Part shown: piece by piece, positions 9,457 through 17,949 of the stretch
Position numbering within the stretch: the first letter of the stretch is position 1
Layout of the letters: each line of letters starts with the position of its first letter
Origin: Bacteroides fragilis
GTDB taxonomy: Bacteria; Bacteroidota; Bacteroidia; Bacteroidales; Bacteroidaceae
Reading direction: 5' to 3'
Length of the DNA stretch: 64,000 nt
NCBI RefSeq assembly: GCF_019583405.1
Contig: NZ_SZUU01000005.1
Span: forward strand, 248,001 to 312,000
Translations under genes and position numbers: made by a program
Notes under the pieces: model-generated
The model's database searches: none
Told to the model about the DNA's origin: nothing
The model's input: only the letters and a program-made list of their open reading frames with translations

Positions 9457-10611
9457 TTATTGTTTCTTATTCAGGAAGCGCTTAGCCAGATATTTGCGTA
9501 CCGGTTCATCATATAGCTTCAAGCATAGATAAGCAAACAATATGTTCCATGCGTAAACGCATAAGGCAACTTGCCAGGTCTCTCCTAATGTGAAAAGTTG
9601 ATTTTTGATCAACCATGCATAGAACAAATACATGAATGGATAATGTATCACATAGATCGGATAAGATATATCTCCCAGGAATTTACATATTTGGGTTGAC
9701 TTCTTATCCGTGGTGGTTCCCGATGCTCCTATCCAAAGCAGGATGGGGAAAGCTATGATAATACAGAATGCTTCATAAATGCCGTTTGTGCAGATTGATT
9801 CCGTTCCTTCCAAATAAGGCACTGCGAACAAGGCGATCATTACAAGGGTACATATCCAGAATGCACCTCTCAACTTCATGGGCTTGAAGTTACGCGATAA
9901 AAGCATACCCATGGAGAAGGGGAAAAGCATTCTTAATAATCCGCCTATAAAGTTTACACCGTCCAGTGTCCAGCCGACTCCTATGTTTCCATAACCCGAG
10001 ACATTGAAGATGGCAAATGAAGCCAATGCTACTCCCAGTAATACTACAACTATGGTCAACGCTTTATTTGACAGACGACGAATGAACAAAGCGTAAAGGA
10101 TATTGCCTATGTACTCGAAGAATAATGACCAGCAGGGGCCGTTCAATGGGAACATTTCGCCATTGCCGCGAACCTCGTAACCTACACCCGGCATCGCAGG
10201 GATGAAAAAGATGGTACAAAGAAGAGACAACATCACCATCGATATGCCGATATGTGTTCCGTCCCATTGTACGGAACCCTGGATATAGAATGTGATAGCA
10301 CCCACTACGGCACCCATGATTACCATCGGATGAAGACGTATCAAACGGCGTTTAATGAAATCTTTCATGGTGAAATTCTTATCCCAACGATCATCATAAG
10401 CATAACCGATAACGAAACCTGAAAGGATAAAGAAGAAATCTACTGCTAAATATCCGTGGTTGAAGGTATCGATAGTGGTACCACCGGCAAAAGCATAGCC
10501 TTCGAATACATGATACCATATAACCATAAGAGCGGCTACTCCCCGGAGCCCGTCCAGTAGATGATAATGCGGCTTGGTATCTGCAAAAACTGTTGAAGAA
10601 ATATTCGACAT
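9457..10611 (-). CDS. Acyltransferase 3 family integral membrane protein
   Basis: This 384-residue polytopic membrane protein starts with cytosolic residues and then YHLLDGLRGVAALMVIWYHV, the classic acyltransferase-3 (OafA/NolL type) opening with the catalytic His in the first membrane segment. FFFILSGFVIGYAYDDRW and about ten hydrophobic segments follow. Members move acyl groups (often O-acetyl) from the cytoplasm to extracytoplasmic sugars such as O-antigen, peptidoglycan or antibiotic sugars. The acceptor cannot be inferred: no polysaccharide biosynthesis genes flank it. A Crp/Fnr-type regulator is encoded 97 bp upstream on the same strand. Confidence 0.9.
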   Translation of the reverse strand: MSNISSTVFADTKPHYHLLDGLRGVAALMVIWYHVFEGYAFAGGTTIDTFNHGYLAVDFFFILSGFVIGYAYDDRWDKNFTMKDFIKRRLIRLHPMVIMGAVVGAITFYIQGSVQWDGTHIGISMVMLSLLCTIFFIPAMPGVGYEVRGNGEMFPLNGPCWSLFFEYIGNILYALFIRRLSNKALTIVVVLLGVALASFAIFNVSGYGNIGVGWTLDGVNFIGGLLRMLFPFSMGMLLSRNFKPMKLRGAFWICTLVMIALFAVPYLEGTESICTNGIYEAFCIIIAFPILLWIGASGTTTDKKSTQICKFLGDISYPIYVIHYPFMYLFYAWLIKNQLFTLGETWQVALCVYAWNILFAYLCLKLYDEPVRKYLAKRFLNKKQ

Positions 10612-10707
10612 CTGTGTTTTATTAGTTAGTTAATATTTTCAGATGGCAAAGATACGGCTTGCAAAATGAAGTTCTTTTGCTTAAAAGCAAAAAAGACTGG
10701 CCGGGAG

Positions 10708-11271
10708 CTATTTTTTAGCGCGTACCCGGCTGAGTGTATAAATGGAAATGCCCAGAAATGCAGCGACATACTTCAGCTTTACCCGATTGATCAGTCCGGG
10801 GTAGCGCCTGTTGAACTGTTCGTATCGTTCCTTGGGAGAAAGCTGGAGTCTTTCCACAAACATGTGGCTGAGTTCTTTGTTGACGTCCTGATGCAAGATC
10901 CTTCCCCAGTTGGCTATATCGATATATTTTTCGTAAAGGGCGTTCAGTTCGTCTATATGAAGAACGTAGATTTTGCAATCCGAAAGGGTTTCAATACTCT
11001 CTATGGACGGCTGTTTATAATATAACGAATCCATGCCGAAAGTAATGTCACCTTCTTGGCTGAACCAGGTGGTGGTATCTTGCCCGTTGTGATGAAATAC
11101 AGAGCGGGTGACACCTTCTTCGATGAAATAAACCAGGCGGTCCGTTATTCCCGATTGCACTATATAAGTATCTTTGGGATAATATCTTATCTGCATGTTT
11201 GCCTGTAATGCCTGGAGCGCTTCATCCGAAACCGGGTATAACTGCCTGATCTTGTTTATGATGTTTTTCAT
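10708..11271 (-). CDS. Crp/Fnr-family transcriptional regulator
   Basis: The start is placed at ATG 11271 (MKNIINKIRQLYPVSDEAL), giving about 187 residues. ATG 11286 and a frame opening at 11319 are alternatives. The N-terminal cyclic-nucleotide-binding-like beta roll shows KDTYIVQSGITDRLVYFIEEG and the C terminus carries a winged HTH (LINRVKLKYVAAFLGISIYTLSRVR). No Cys cluster for an Fe-S cofactor is seen. This small variety is common in Bacteroidetes, with unknown ligands. It is divergent from the PepSY-like lipoprotein gene and upstream of the acyltransferase gene, which it may control. Confidence 0.88.
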   Translation of the reverse strand: MKNIINKIRQLYPVSDEALQALQANMQIRYYPKDTYIVQSGITDRLVYFIEEGVTRSVFHHNGQDTTTWFSQEGDITFGMDSLYYKQPSIESIETLSDCKIYVLHIDELNALYEKYIDIANWGRILHQDVNKELSHMFVERLQLSPKERYEQFNRRYPGLINRVKLKYVAAFLGISIYTLSRVRAKK

Positions 11272-11540
11272 TGGAGAGGAATTCATTATTCTATTTACAA
11301 ACTTACATAATTTTATCAATTCCTGAAAATTATCGATCTTAAATCCATCCCTTTGATGTGGAAGAGAGGTAAATTTAATATATAGGTTTTTAGATATAAA
11401 CAGAGGTTGTCAGCCCTGACAGGTTTCCTTTGTGTTTTATATTGGGGCTTTAGGGGAGCTGGAGTAAGCGTTGTGCTCGTTTTGACTTGTCCCTTAAAGA
11501 AGTTTAACGCCTCTATGTGCTTATATTCAGAGCTTTCCGT

Positions 11541-11548
11541 TAACTTTG
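11541..11548 (+). promoter_or_regulatory. -7 element TAACTTTG of the PepSY-like lipoprotein gene
   Basis: It matches TAnnTTTG and lies 25 bp before ATG 11574, giving a short leader. Cues in favour are position and exact match; a -33 element is not obvious. Confidence 0.55.
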
Positions 11549-11573
11549 TCTGAAACATAAAAACCACGCAACT

Positions 11574-12956
11574 ATGAAATCTTTTTATCCTGTCCTTTAC
11601 TTATGTTTCTTATTCGGATTGCTTCCGTTTCTGGGCAGTTGTTCGGAGGAGAATGAATCTTCCGGTACAATCGAAATGAATCAACTGCCGGGCACTGCGC
11701 AATCTTTTTTATCTAATTACTTTCCGGGACAAACTCCGGAGAAAATAGAAAAAACAAATACCGGTCAGGAAAATGTCCGGTTGCTTTATCGTGTTGTTTT
11801 TCCCGATGAAGTTAAAGTGGAATTTAGTGAAAATGGGGGATGGAAAAGATTGATGATTCCGGATCAAAAGTTACCCGAGTCCTTACATTCTCTTTGGGGA
11901 AGAATTATTGCATATGTACAGCAATTTTTTCCCGATGATCCGTTTATCGGTATAGAGAACGCCTGTTATGGAGATTGTGTGTTGTTAAGTAGCGGTAAGA
12001 AAATAGCGTTTCATTACGACGGGACATGCATCGGCTATGAAATGGATATAAAAGACGAATCCGGATTGCCGCAATTTGTGCGTGATTTTGTGGCAAAGCA
12101 TTTCCCGGATGGAGTTTTCCAGGCAGTGGTGGAACATATTCCGAATGGGGATATTACTGCCGGCTATTCATTCTGGTTGGAGAATGGATTTACATGTGTG
12201 TTGAATGATCATGGTCAGTGGACAGAAGTGAATGGAGGAACTGAATTGGTTCCGGGCTCGATTCTGGAGACTTTGCCTTCAAAGGTAACCGAACAATTAA
12301 ATCGGGATTATCCAACTGCGCAAGTTACGTACATTCGTTTAAAGGGTACCTGCTATACCATTCAGGTTAGTAAGACGGTATATGTGACTATTGATCCGGA
12401 GAGCAAACCGATAGTAGTACCTTTGATGCAGGCACAAGCTTTGGCAGAAGAGTATTTTGGCAAACAGCGTTCCATTTCCATCAGTCATCCGCTTCATGCA
12501 GATGTGCTGAATTTCAAGGTATGTCTGCCGAATGGATTTAATATGCTTGTCAACGAAGATGCCAGTGAATGGTTGAATATAGATGGAAACGGATTTACAT
12601 TTCCTGAAAAGCTGGTGGCATCGCTCCCTGAAAAGATAACCGAATATATTTCAGCACATTCGAACTCCGAAATTACAAGGGTCGATCGTTCGGTTGCTGC
12701 TTCATTCTTAGTGGAGTTGACGAATGGTGACGGACTGATGTTTGATTCCCAGGGTGGTTTTCTTGGAAAAGAAAAAATAGAATTGAGCATTTCCGAGAAA
12801 ATATACAGGTATATGCGACATCAGTTCCCGGATGACCTCAGTATGTATTTCTTTTCTTATACCATAGAGGGATGGGTGTATAAATTGGGAGACGGATCAG
12901 AAGTTAAGTTCGATCGGAATGGTAATTTTGTAGAAATGATCGCTGCAATGAAATGA
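11574..12956 (+). CDS. Lipoprotein with about seven PepSY-like repeats
   Basis: This 460-residue protein has a lipoprotein signal (LCFLFGLLPFLGSCSEE). The rest is a tandem array of roughly 60-residue units, each with an amphipathic helix ending in a phrase like YFP or FFPDD followed by beta strands. Examples are SFLSNYFPGQTPEKIEK, YVQQFFPDDPFIGIEN, FVAKHFPDGVFQAVVEH, LNRDYPTAQVTYIRL and YMRHQFPDDLSMYFF. Each unit ends with a strand such as KVEFSENGGWKRL. This is the Bacteroidetes PepSY-like (DUF2874) fold, related to beta-lactamase-inhibitor-like domains. Such proteins face the periplasm and probably bind a ligand or protein; no enzyme motif is seen. Most family members have one or two units, so seven is long. 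Confidence 0.8.
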   Translation: MKSFYPVLYLCFLFGLLPFLGSCSEENESSGTIEMNQLPGTAQSFLSNYFPGQTPEKIEKTNTGQENVRLLYRVVFPDEVKVEFSENGGWKRLMIPDQKLPESLHSLWGRIIAYVQQFFPDDPFIGIENACYGDCVLLSSGKKIAFHYDGTCIGYEMDIKDESGLPQFVRDFVAKHFPDGVFQAVVEHIPNGDITAGYSFWLENGFTCVLNDHGQWTEVNGGTELVPGSILETLPSKVTEQLNRDYPTAQVTYIRLKGTCYTIQVSKTVYVTIDPESKPIVVPLMQAQALAEEYFGKQRSISISHPLHADVLNFKVCLPNGFNMLVNEDASEWLNIDGNGFTFPEKLVASLPEKITEYISAHSNSEITRVDRSVAASFLVELTNGDGLMFDSQGGFLGKEKIELSISEKIYRYMRHQFPDDLSMYFFSYTIEGWVYKLGDGSEVKFDRNGNFVEMIAAMK

Positions 12957-12988
12957 TTGGTGGTCGTTCGGAAAGTTTTCCGTTGAGG

Positions 12989-13103
12989 ATGTGTCATAAC
13001 TCTTTTCACCACGGAGTATCACAGAGTCTTTTTATTAATAATCAACAACTTAAAATCACCTCTGTGTTACTCTGTGTCCTCTGTGGTGGGTTTTGACACA
13101 TCC
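12989..13103. repeat. Palindromic intergenic element, copy 3 (long form)
   Basis: The outer ends GATGTGTCA and TGACACATC enclose inner arms TTCACCACGGAGTATCACAG and TGTGTCCTCTGTGGTG. It sits between convergent genes and fills much of a 340-bp gap; nothing else is seen in that gap. Confidence 0.8.
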
Positions 13104-13298
13104 CCAATATAAATGTTTGTAATCTTTTGTTTATCAATAGGACCCGGGTTTGTTTCCTGAGATCTCTGCTTGTATGGCTTCGAAAAGAATACTTGTCATT
13201 CTGTCAAGTAGAAATATGATTGATGAAAGGCTATAGAACCTTTTGTAGTCTGGAAATAGCTGAGGCATTGCACGAATTTTCTCCACTGACCGACAGTG

Positions 13299-14375
13299 TT
13301 ACAGATGGGAGGGGCGGATTTCCAGTCCGTCCAGTATCTTCAAATATAATTCCAATGCCTCTTCTATTTCTTTAATCATGATATATTCATCGGCTGTATG
13401 CGAACGTGAAGAACGGCCGGGGCCTATCTTGACTGAGGGGAACGCCATTAAAGCTTGATCCGAGAGAGTAGGAGAGCCGAAAGGTGCACGCCCCAGTTTC
13501 TTTGCCTTCTGTACAAACGGGTGGCTTTCTTCGATACGTGAAGAGTTGAGGCGGAACGAACGGGCTTCAGCTTTGCAAGAGATATGCTTTTGTATTTCAG
13601 TAAACAACTCTTCGTTAGAGTACAGTTCGTTGCTACGCACATCTACTACAAAACTGCAACGGTCGGGAATGACATTGTGCTGCGTACCGGCATTGATCAC
13701 CGTAACGCTCATTTTGACAGGTCCCAGTAATGGTGATTCTTTTGCAAAACGGTAGTCGCGGAACCAGGCAATATCGTCCAGTACTTTATATATCGCATTG
13801 TCACCTTCATTGCGGGCGGCGTGTCCTGCTTTTCCGGTAGCTGTGACATCGAGCACCATCAGCCCTTTTTCGGCAATGGCAGGTTGCATTTCGGTGGGCT
13901 CTCCTACTACGGCAAAACTGATGGGGGGAAGTCCCGGTAATACACTTTCGATACCACCTTTTCCGGATACCTCTTCTTCGCAAGAAGCCAAATAAATAAG
14001 GTTGTAACTTTGTTGCTTGCGGCATAGTTGCAGAAACACCTGTAGGAGTGTTACTACACTGGCACCGGCATCGTTGCTGCCCAATCCGTAAAGCTTCCCA
14101 TTCTCTTCGCGTGGAGTGAACGGATCTTTCCGCCAACCGTTGACCGGCTTTACAGTGTCAATATGGGAGTTGAGCAGGATTGTCGGCTTTTTCAGGTCGA
14201 ACATGGGACTCAGACACCAGATGTTGTTTCCTTTACGGCCTGTGGTCATGCCTTCGGCCTCGATATAATTTTGCAGATAGTCGGCTGCTTTTTCTTCTTC
14301 GCGGCTGAGCGAAGGGATGCTGATAAGAGATTTCAGCAGGCCGACAGCTTCGGATGTAATGGATTCGTCTATCAT
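13299..14375 (-). CDS. M20-family metallo-deacylase (ArgE/acetylornithine deacetylase-like)
   Basis: The product is about 358 residues from ATG 14375 (MIDESITSEAVGLLKSLI); the frame is open to 14441. M20 dinuclear-zinc motifs: LLNSHIDTVKP (His-x-Asp), YGLGSNDAGAS (bridging Asp), ASCEEEVSGKGG (catalytic Glu-Glu), and VVGEPTEMQPAIAEKG. Family members hydrolyse N-acyl amino acids, and this size and motif set fits ArgE/DapE-like enzymes. Bacteroides use N-succinylated intermediates in arginine synthesis, so the natural substrate may be an N-succinyl or N-acetyl citrulline/ornithine. That is inference from pathway knowledge. No other arg genes are in the window. Confidence 0.85.
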   Translation of the reverse strand: MIDESITSEAVGLLKSLISIPSLSREEEKAADYLQNYIEAEGMTTGRKGNNIWCLSPMFDLKKPTILLNSHIDTVKPVNGWRKDPFTPREENGKLYGLGSNDAGASVVTLLQVFLQLCRKQQSYNLIYLASCEEEVSGKGGIESVLPGLPPISFAVVGEPTEMQPAIAEKGLMVLDVTATGKAGHAARNEGDNAIYKVLDDIAWFRDYRFAKESPLLGPVKMSVTVINAGTQHNVIPDRCSFVVDVRSNELYSNEELFTEIQKHISCKAEARSFRLNSSRIEESHPFVQKAKKLGRAPFGSPTLSDQALMAFPSVKIGPGRSSRSHTADEYIMIKEIEEALELYLKILDGLEIRPSHL

Positions 14376-14529
14376 TTCTTTTTTGCTTTGAATGGATGCA
14401 AATGTACAAATAATACTTGAATCTTTCAGTTTGTCAGACAACTATTTATCAGGCGCTATATGGCTAAGTGCCTGACTCTGTTGAGCAAAATAATTCAGCA
14501 TTCACACCTGATAATTCCAAATTAAACGA

Positions 14530-14537
14530 TACCTTTG
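14530..14537 (+). promoter_or_regulatory. -7 element TACCTTTG of the acyl-CoA synthetase gene
   Basis: It matches TAnnTTTG and lies 26 bp before ATG 14564, in the intergenic region divergent from the M20 gene. Confidence 0.55.
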
Positions 14538-14563
14538 CAGACGAATAACTAACAACAAAGGAT

Positions 14564-16369
14564 ATGACTTATCATCATTTATCTGTCTTGGTTCATCGTC
14601 AGGCTGAAAAGTATGGCGACAAGACAGCCCTGAAATACCGTGACTATGAGAAGGCGCAGTGGATACCTATCTCTTGGAATGAATTTTCGCAAACTGTAAG
14701 GCAAGCTGCCAATGCCATGGTGGAATTGGGAGTACAGGAAGAAGAAAATATCGGTATTTTCTCTCAAAATAAGCCGGAATGTCTGTTTACGGATTTTGCC
14801 GCTTTTGCCAATCGTGCGGTGACGATTCCGCTTTATGCAACCAGTTCTCCGGCACAGGCTCAATATATCATCAATGATGCCCAGATACGTTTCTTATTTG
14901 TAGGCGAGCAGTTCCAGTATGATGCTGCTTTCAGTGTGTTCGGCTTCTGCCCCTCACTTGTACAGTTGATCATTTTTGATCCGGCGGTAGTGAAAGATCC
15001 GCGTGATATGAGTTCTATTTATTATGACGAGTTTTTGGCTAAAGGAAAAGATTTGCCGCACAATGAAGTAGTGGAAGAACGTACGGCACGTGCCAGTGCC
15101 GAAGATTTGGCAAATATCCTGTATACGTCCGGTACTACGGGCGAACCTAAAGGAGTCATGTTGCATCATTCTTGCTATTTGGAAGCATTCCGCATTCATG
15201 ATATCCGTCTGGTAGATATGACCGATAAAGATGTTTCGATGAACTTCCTGCCGCTGACTCATGTGTTTGAGAAGGCATGGACTTATCTCTGTGTGCATAA
15301 GGGCGTACAGGTCTGCATCAATCTCCGTCCGGCCGATATCCAGACAACCATTAAAGAAATACGTCCGACATTGATGTGTAGTGTACCCCGCTTTTGGGAG
15401 AAGGTGTACGCCGGCGTTCAGGAAAAAATAGCCGAGACCACCGGAATAAAAAAAATGCTGATGCTGGATGCTATTAAAGTAGGCCGTATCCATAATCTGG
15501 ATTATTTGCGGGTGGGTAAGACGCCTCCCCGAATGATTCAGTTGAAATATAAGTTTTATGAGAAGACTATCTATGCTCTGTTGAAAAAGACCATCGGAAT
15601 AGAGAACGGTAACTTCTTCCCGACAGCCGGTGCTGCCGTTCCCGATGAAATTTGCGAGTTTGTACATTCGGTGGGTATCGATATGCTGGTCGGATATGGT
15701 TTGACAGAATCTACAGCGACTGTTTCGTGTACTTCGAAGACGGGCTATGATATTGGTTCGGTAGGTCAGGTAATGCCAGAGGTAGAAGTGAAGATCGGCG
15801 AAGATAACGAGATCCTGCTTCGTGGAAAGACCATCACGAAAGGGTATTATAAAAAGGCGGAAGCGACGGCTGCAGCCATCGATGAAGAAGGTTGGTTTCA
15901 TACCGGTGATGCCGGCTATTTTAAAAATGGGCAGTTGTATCTGACAGAGCGTATCAAAGACTTGTTTAAGACATCGAACGGAAAATACATCGCTCCTCAG
16001 GCATTGGAAACCAAATTGGTTATCGACCGTTATATCGATCAGATAGCTATTATTGCCGATCAGCGTAAGTTTGTATCTGCACTGATTGTACCCGTATACG
16101 GCTTTGTGAAACAGTATGCCAAAGAGAAAGGCATCGAATACAAAGATATGGCCGAATTGTTGGAGCATCCTAAAATTACTGCTCTGTTCCGCGCACGTAT
16201 CGATACGTTGCAGCAGCAGTTTGCCCATTACGAACAGATTAAACGATTTACGTTGCTTCCCGAACCGTTCAGCATGGAAAAAGGGGAACTGACTAATACC
16301 CTGAAGTTGAAACGCCCGGTAGTGGCACGCAATTATAAAGAGGTAATTGATAAAATGTATGAGGAGTAA
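14564..16369 (+). CDS. Long-chain acyl-CoA synthetase (AMP-forming)
   Basis: This 601-residue cytosolic or membrane-peripheral enzyme has the complete ANL-superfamily motif set: P-loop NILYTSGTTGEPKGVMLHH, FLPLTHVFEKAW, GYGLTESTATVS, and EGWFHTGDAGYF followed by LTERIKDLFKTSNGKYIAPQ (hinge and C-terminal domain). The length and the FEKAW region fit the long-chain fatty acid ligase group rather than acetyl-CoA synthetase. It activates fatty acids with ATP and CoA for lipid synthesis or recycling. It is preceded by its own promoter, and prfB lies 60 bp downstream with a promoter of its own. Confidence 0.93.
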   Translation: MTYHHLSVLVHRQAEKYGDKTALKYRDYEKAQWIPISWNEFSQTVRQAANAMVELGVQEEENIGIFSQNKPECLFTDFAAFANRAVTIPLYATSSPAQAQYIINDAQIRFLFVGEQFQYDAAFSVFGFCPSLVQLIIFDPAVVKDPRDMSSIYYDEFLAKGKDLPHNEVVEERTARASAEDLANILYTSGTTGEPKGVMLHHSCYLEAFRIHDIRLVDMTDKDVSMNFLPLTHVFEKAWTYLCVHKGVQVCINLRPADIQTTIKEIRPTLMCSVPRFWEKVYAGVQEKIAETTGIKKMLMLDAIKVGRIHNLDYLRVGKTPPRMIQLKYKFYEKTIYALLKKTIGIENGNFFPTAGAAVPDEICEFVHSVGIDMLVGYGLTESTATVSCTSKTGYDIGSVGQVMPEVEVKIGEDNEILLRGKTITKGYYKKAEATAAAIDEEGWFHTGDAGYFKNGQLYLTERIKDLFKTSNGKYIAPQALETKLVIDRYIDQIAIIADQRKFVSALIVPVYGFVKQYAKEKGIEYKDMAELLEHPKITALFRARIDTLQQQFAHYEQIKRFTLLPEPFSMEKGELTNTLKLKRPVVARNYKEVIDKMYEE

Positions 16370-16386
16370 GAACACAAAATTTTGTA

Positions 16387-16394
16387 TATCTTTG
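16387..16394 (+). promoter_or_regulatory. -7 element TATCTTTG of prfB
   Basis: It matches TAnnTTTG and lies 36 bp before the prfB start, immediately after the acyl-CoA synthetase stop codon. Confidence 0.5.
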
Positions 16395-16429
16395 CTCCCC
16401 ATAATTAATGAAAACCATAAAAAAGAAGT

Positions 16430-17546
16430 ATGATTACTATTGAACAACTTAAAGACGTGAAAGAGCGCACTGATGCGCTGAGGAGGTATCTTTGACATCG
16501 ACGGGAAGAAAATTCAGGTCGAAGAAGAACAATTAAGAACGCAGGCTCCGGGCTTTTGGGATGACCAGAAGAAGGCCGAAGCACAAATGAAACTGGTAAA
16601 AGGACTGCAAAAGTGGATTGAGGGATACAATGAGGTCAAGACACTGACAGACGAACTGGAACTGGCTTTCGATTTTTATAAAGACGAATTGGTCACCGAA
16701 GAAGAAGTAGACGAGGCCTATGCAAAGGCATTGGAGCATGTCGAAAATCTGGAGTTGCAGAACATGCTTCGTGATGAGGCCGACCAAATGAGTTGCGTGC
16801 TGAAAATTAACTCCGGTGCCGGTGGCACGGAGAGTCAGGACTGGGCATCGATGCTGATGCGTATGTATCTTCGTTATGCCGAGACCAATGGTTATAAAGC
16901 AACCATGGCCAACTTGCAGGAAGGTGATGAAGCGGGTATTAAAACCTGTACCATCCAGATTGAAGGCGACTATGCTTATGGATATCTGAAAGGTGAAAAC
17001 GGTGTGCACCGTTTGGTTCGTGTTTCTCCTTACAATGCGCAGGGTAAGCGTATGACTTCTTTTGCTTCCGTGTTTGTCACTCCGTTGGTGGACGATAGCA
17101 TTGAAGTGAATATTTTGCCGGCCTGTATCTCTTGGGATACTTTCCGTTCGGGAGGTGCCGGTGGACAGAACGTAAATAAAGTGGAATCCGGCGTCCGTTT
17201 GCGTTATCAGTACAAGGACCCTTATACCGGAGAGGAAGAGGAAATCCTGATTGAGAATACCGAAACCCGTGACCAGCCTAAGAATCGGGAGAATGCGATG
17301 CGTCAGTTGCGGTCTATTCTTTACGATAAAGAATTGCAGCACCGCATGGCAGAACAGGCTAAAGTGGAAGCCGGTAAGAAAAAAATCGAATGGGGATCAC
17401 AGATACGAAGCTATGTCTTTGACGACCGTCGTGTAAAAGACCATCGCACTAACTTCCAGACCTCTGATGTAAACGGAGTGATGGATGGAAAAATAGAAGG
17501 ATTTATCAAAGCCTATCTGATGGAATTTTCTTCGGAAGAAGCTTAA
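16430..17546 (+). CDS. prfB: Peptide chain release factor 2, with programmed +1 frameshift
   Basis: Translation starts at ATG 16430 (MITIEQLKDVKERTDALRRY) and meets an in-frame TGA at 16493. The rest of RF2 is in the +1 frame from GAC at 16494. The full product is about 371 residues, normal for RF2. The catalytic GGQ is in FRSGGAGGQNVNKVESG. The codon-recognition tripeptide position reads SPY (RLVRVSPYNAQGKRMTSFAS) rather than the SPF of Escherichia coli. RF2 releases peptides at UGA and UAA, and the frameshift makes its synthesis self-regulating: low RF2 favours shifting at its own UGA. A plain gene caller would truncate the gene to start at 16587. A terminator follows. Confidence 0.97.
16480..16496 (+). 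promoter_or_regulatory. RF2 recoding site
   Basis: The bases GAGGAGGTATCTTTGAC contain an internal Shine-Dalgarno-like AGGAGG three bases upstream of CTT-TGA-C, where the ribosome slips from CTT by +1. This is the canonical prfB arrangement. Confidence 0.95.
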
Positions 17547-17561
17547 AAATAACAGAATTGT

Positions 17562-17602
17562 AACATCCTCCGGATTTTTCTGCTCCGGGGGATGTTTTTT
17601 TA
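17562..17602 (+). terminator. Rho-independent terminator of prfB
   Basis: AACATCCTCCGGA pairs with TCCGGGGGATGTT, followed by seven T residues. Confidence 0.88.
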
Positions 17603-17698
17603 TTTCCTTTCTTTGTCCGTCATTTTATTCTCTATATTTTTGGCAGGTTAAAAGATTTGTTCTTACTTTGTTAGCGTTGAACTTTAAAGCTAACGATT

Positions 17699-17833
17699 AT
17701 GAGTAAGAATAAGAAAAAAGTAACACACAGCAAGAAAGAAGAAGAACAAGCCAAAAAGGTTGTTAAGATAGTTTTTGTCTCGTTGGTCATTCTGGCATTG
17801 GCTATGATTATCGGTTTTTCTCTTTTGGGCTGA
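17699..17833 (+). CDS. Small single-pass membrane protein, 44 residues
   Basis: The frame starts at ATG 17699 and stops at TGA 17831. The first 24 residues are strongly basic and charged (MSKNKKKVTHSKKEEEQAKK), followed by one hydrophobic helix (VFVSLVILALAMIIGFSLL). The topology would be N-in with a short periplasmic tail. Short proteins of this layout recur in Bacteroides, but I do not recognise a named family. It has a possible promoter around 17663-17670 and sits between the prfB terminator and an inverted-repeat element. The coding call rests on composition and clean start/stop. Confidence 0.6.
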   Translation: MSKNKKKVTHSKKEEEQAKKVVKIVFVSLVILALAMIIGFSLLG

Positions 17834-17840
17834 GAGTGAG

Positions 17841-17940
17841 TGATTAGTGACTGACAATTAGTGATTAGTACCGTATAGATGAATTGTACTAATCACCGGT
17901 TATTAGCTGCTAATCACTGCCAATTAATCGCTAATCACTA
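17841..17940. repeat. Inverted-repeat element built from TGATTAGTG / CACTAATCA words
   Basis: TGATTAGTGACTGACAATTA followed by GTGATTAGTAC is answered by GTACTAATCACC and later GCTAATCACTGCC and CGCTAATCACTA. The words on the left are direct repeats and their complements are on the right. It is a different family from the CACCACAGAG elements and lies directly before the porin gene. Confidence 0.65.
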
Positions 17941-17949
17941 AAAAGACGG

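Noticed and set aside
14954..16498. A 514-codon minus-strand frame opposite the acyl-CoA synthetase gene
   Set aside because: The plus-strand product has every AMP-binding motif; the antisense frame has none and crosses into prfB.
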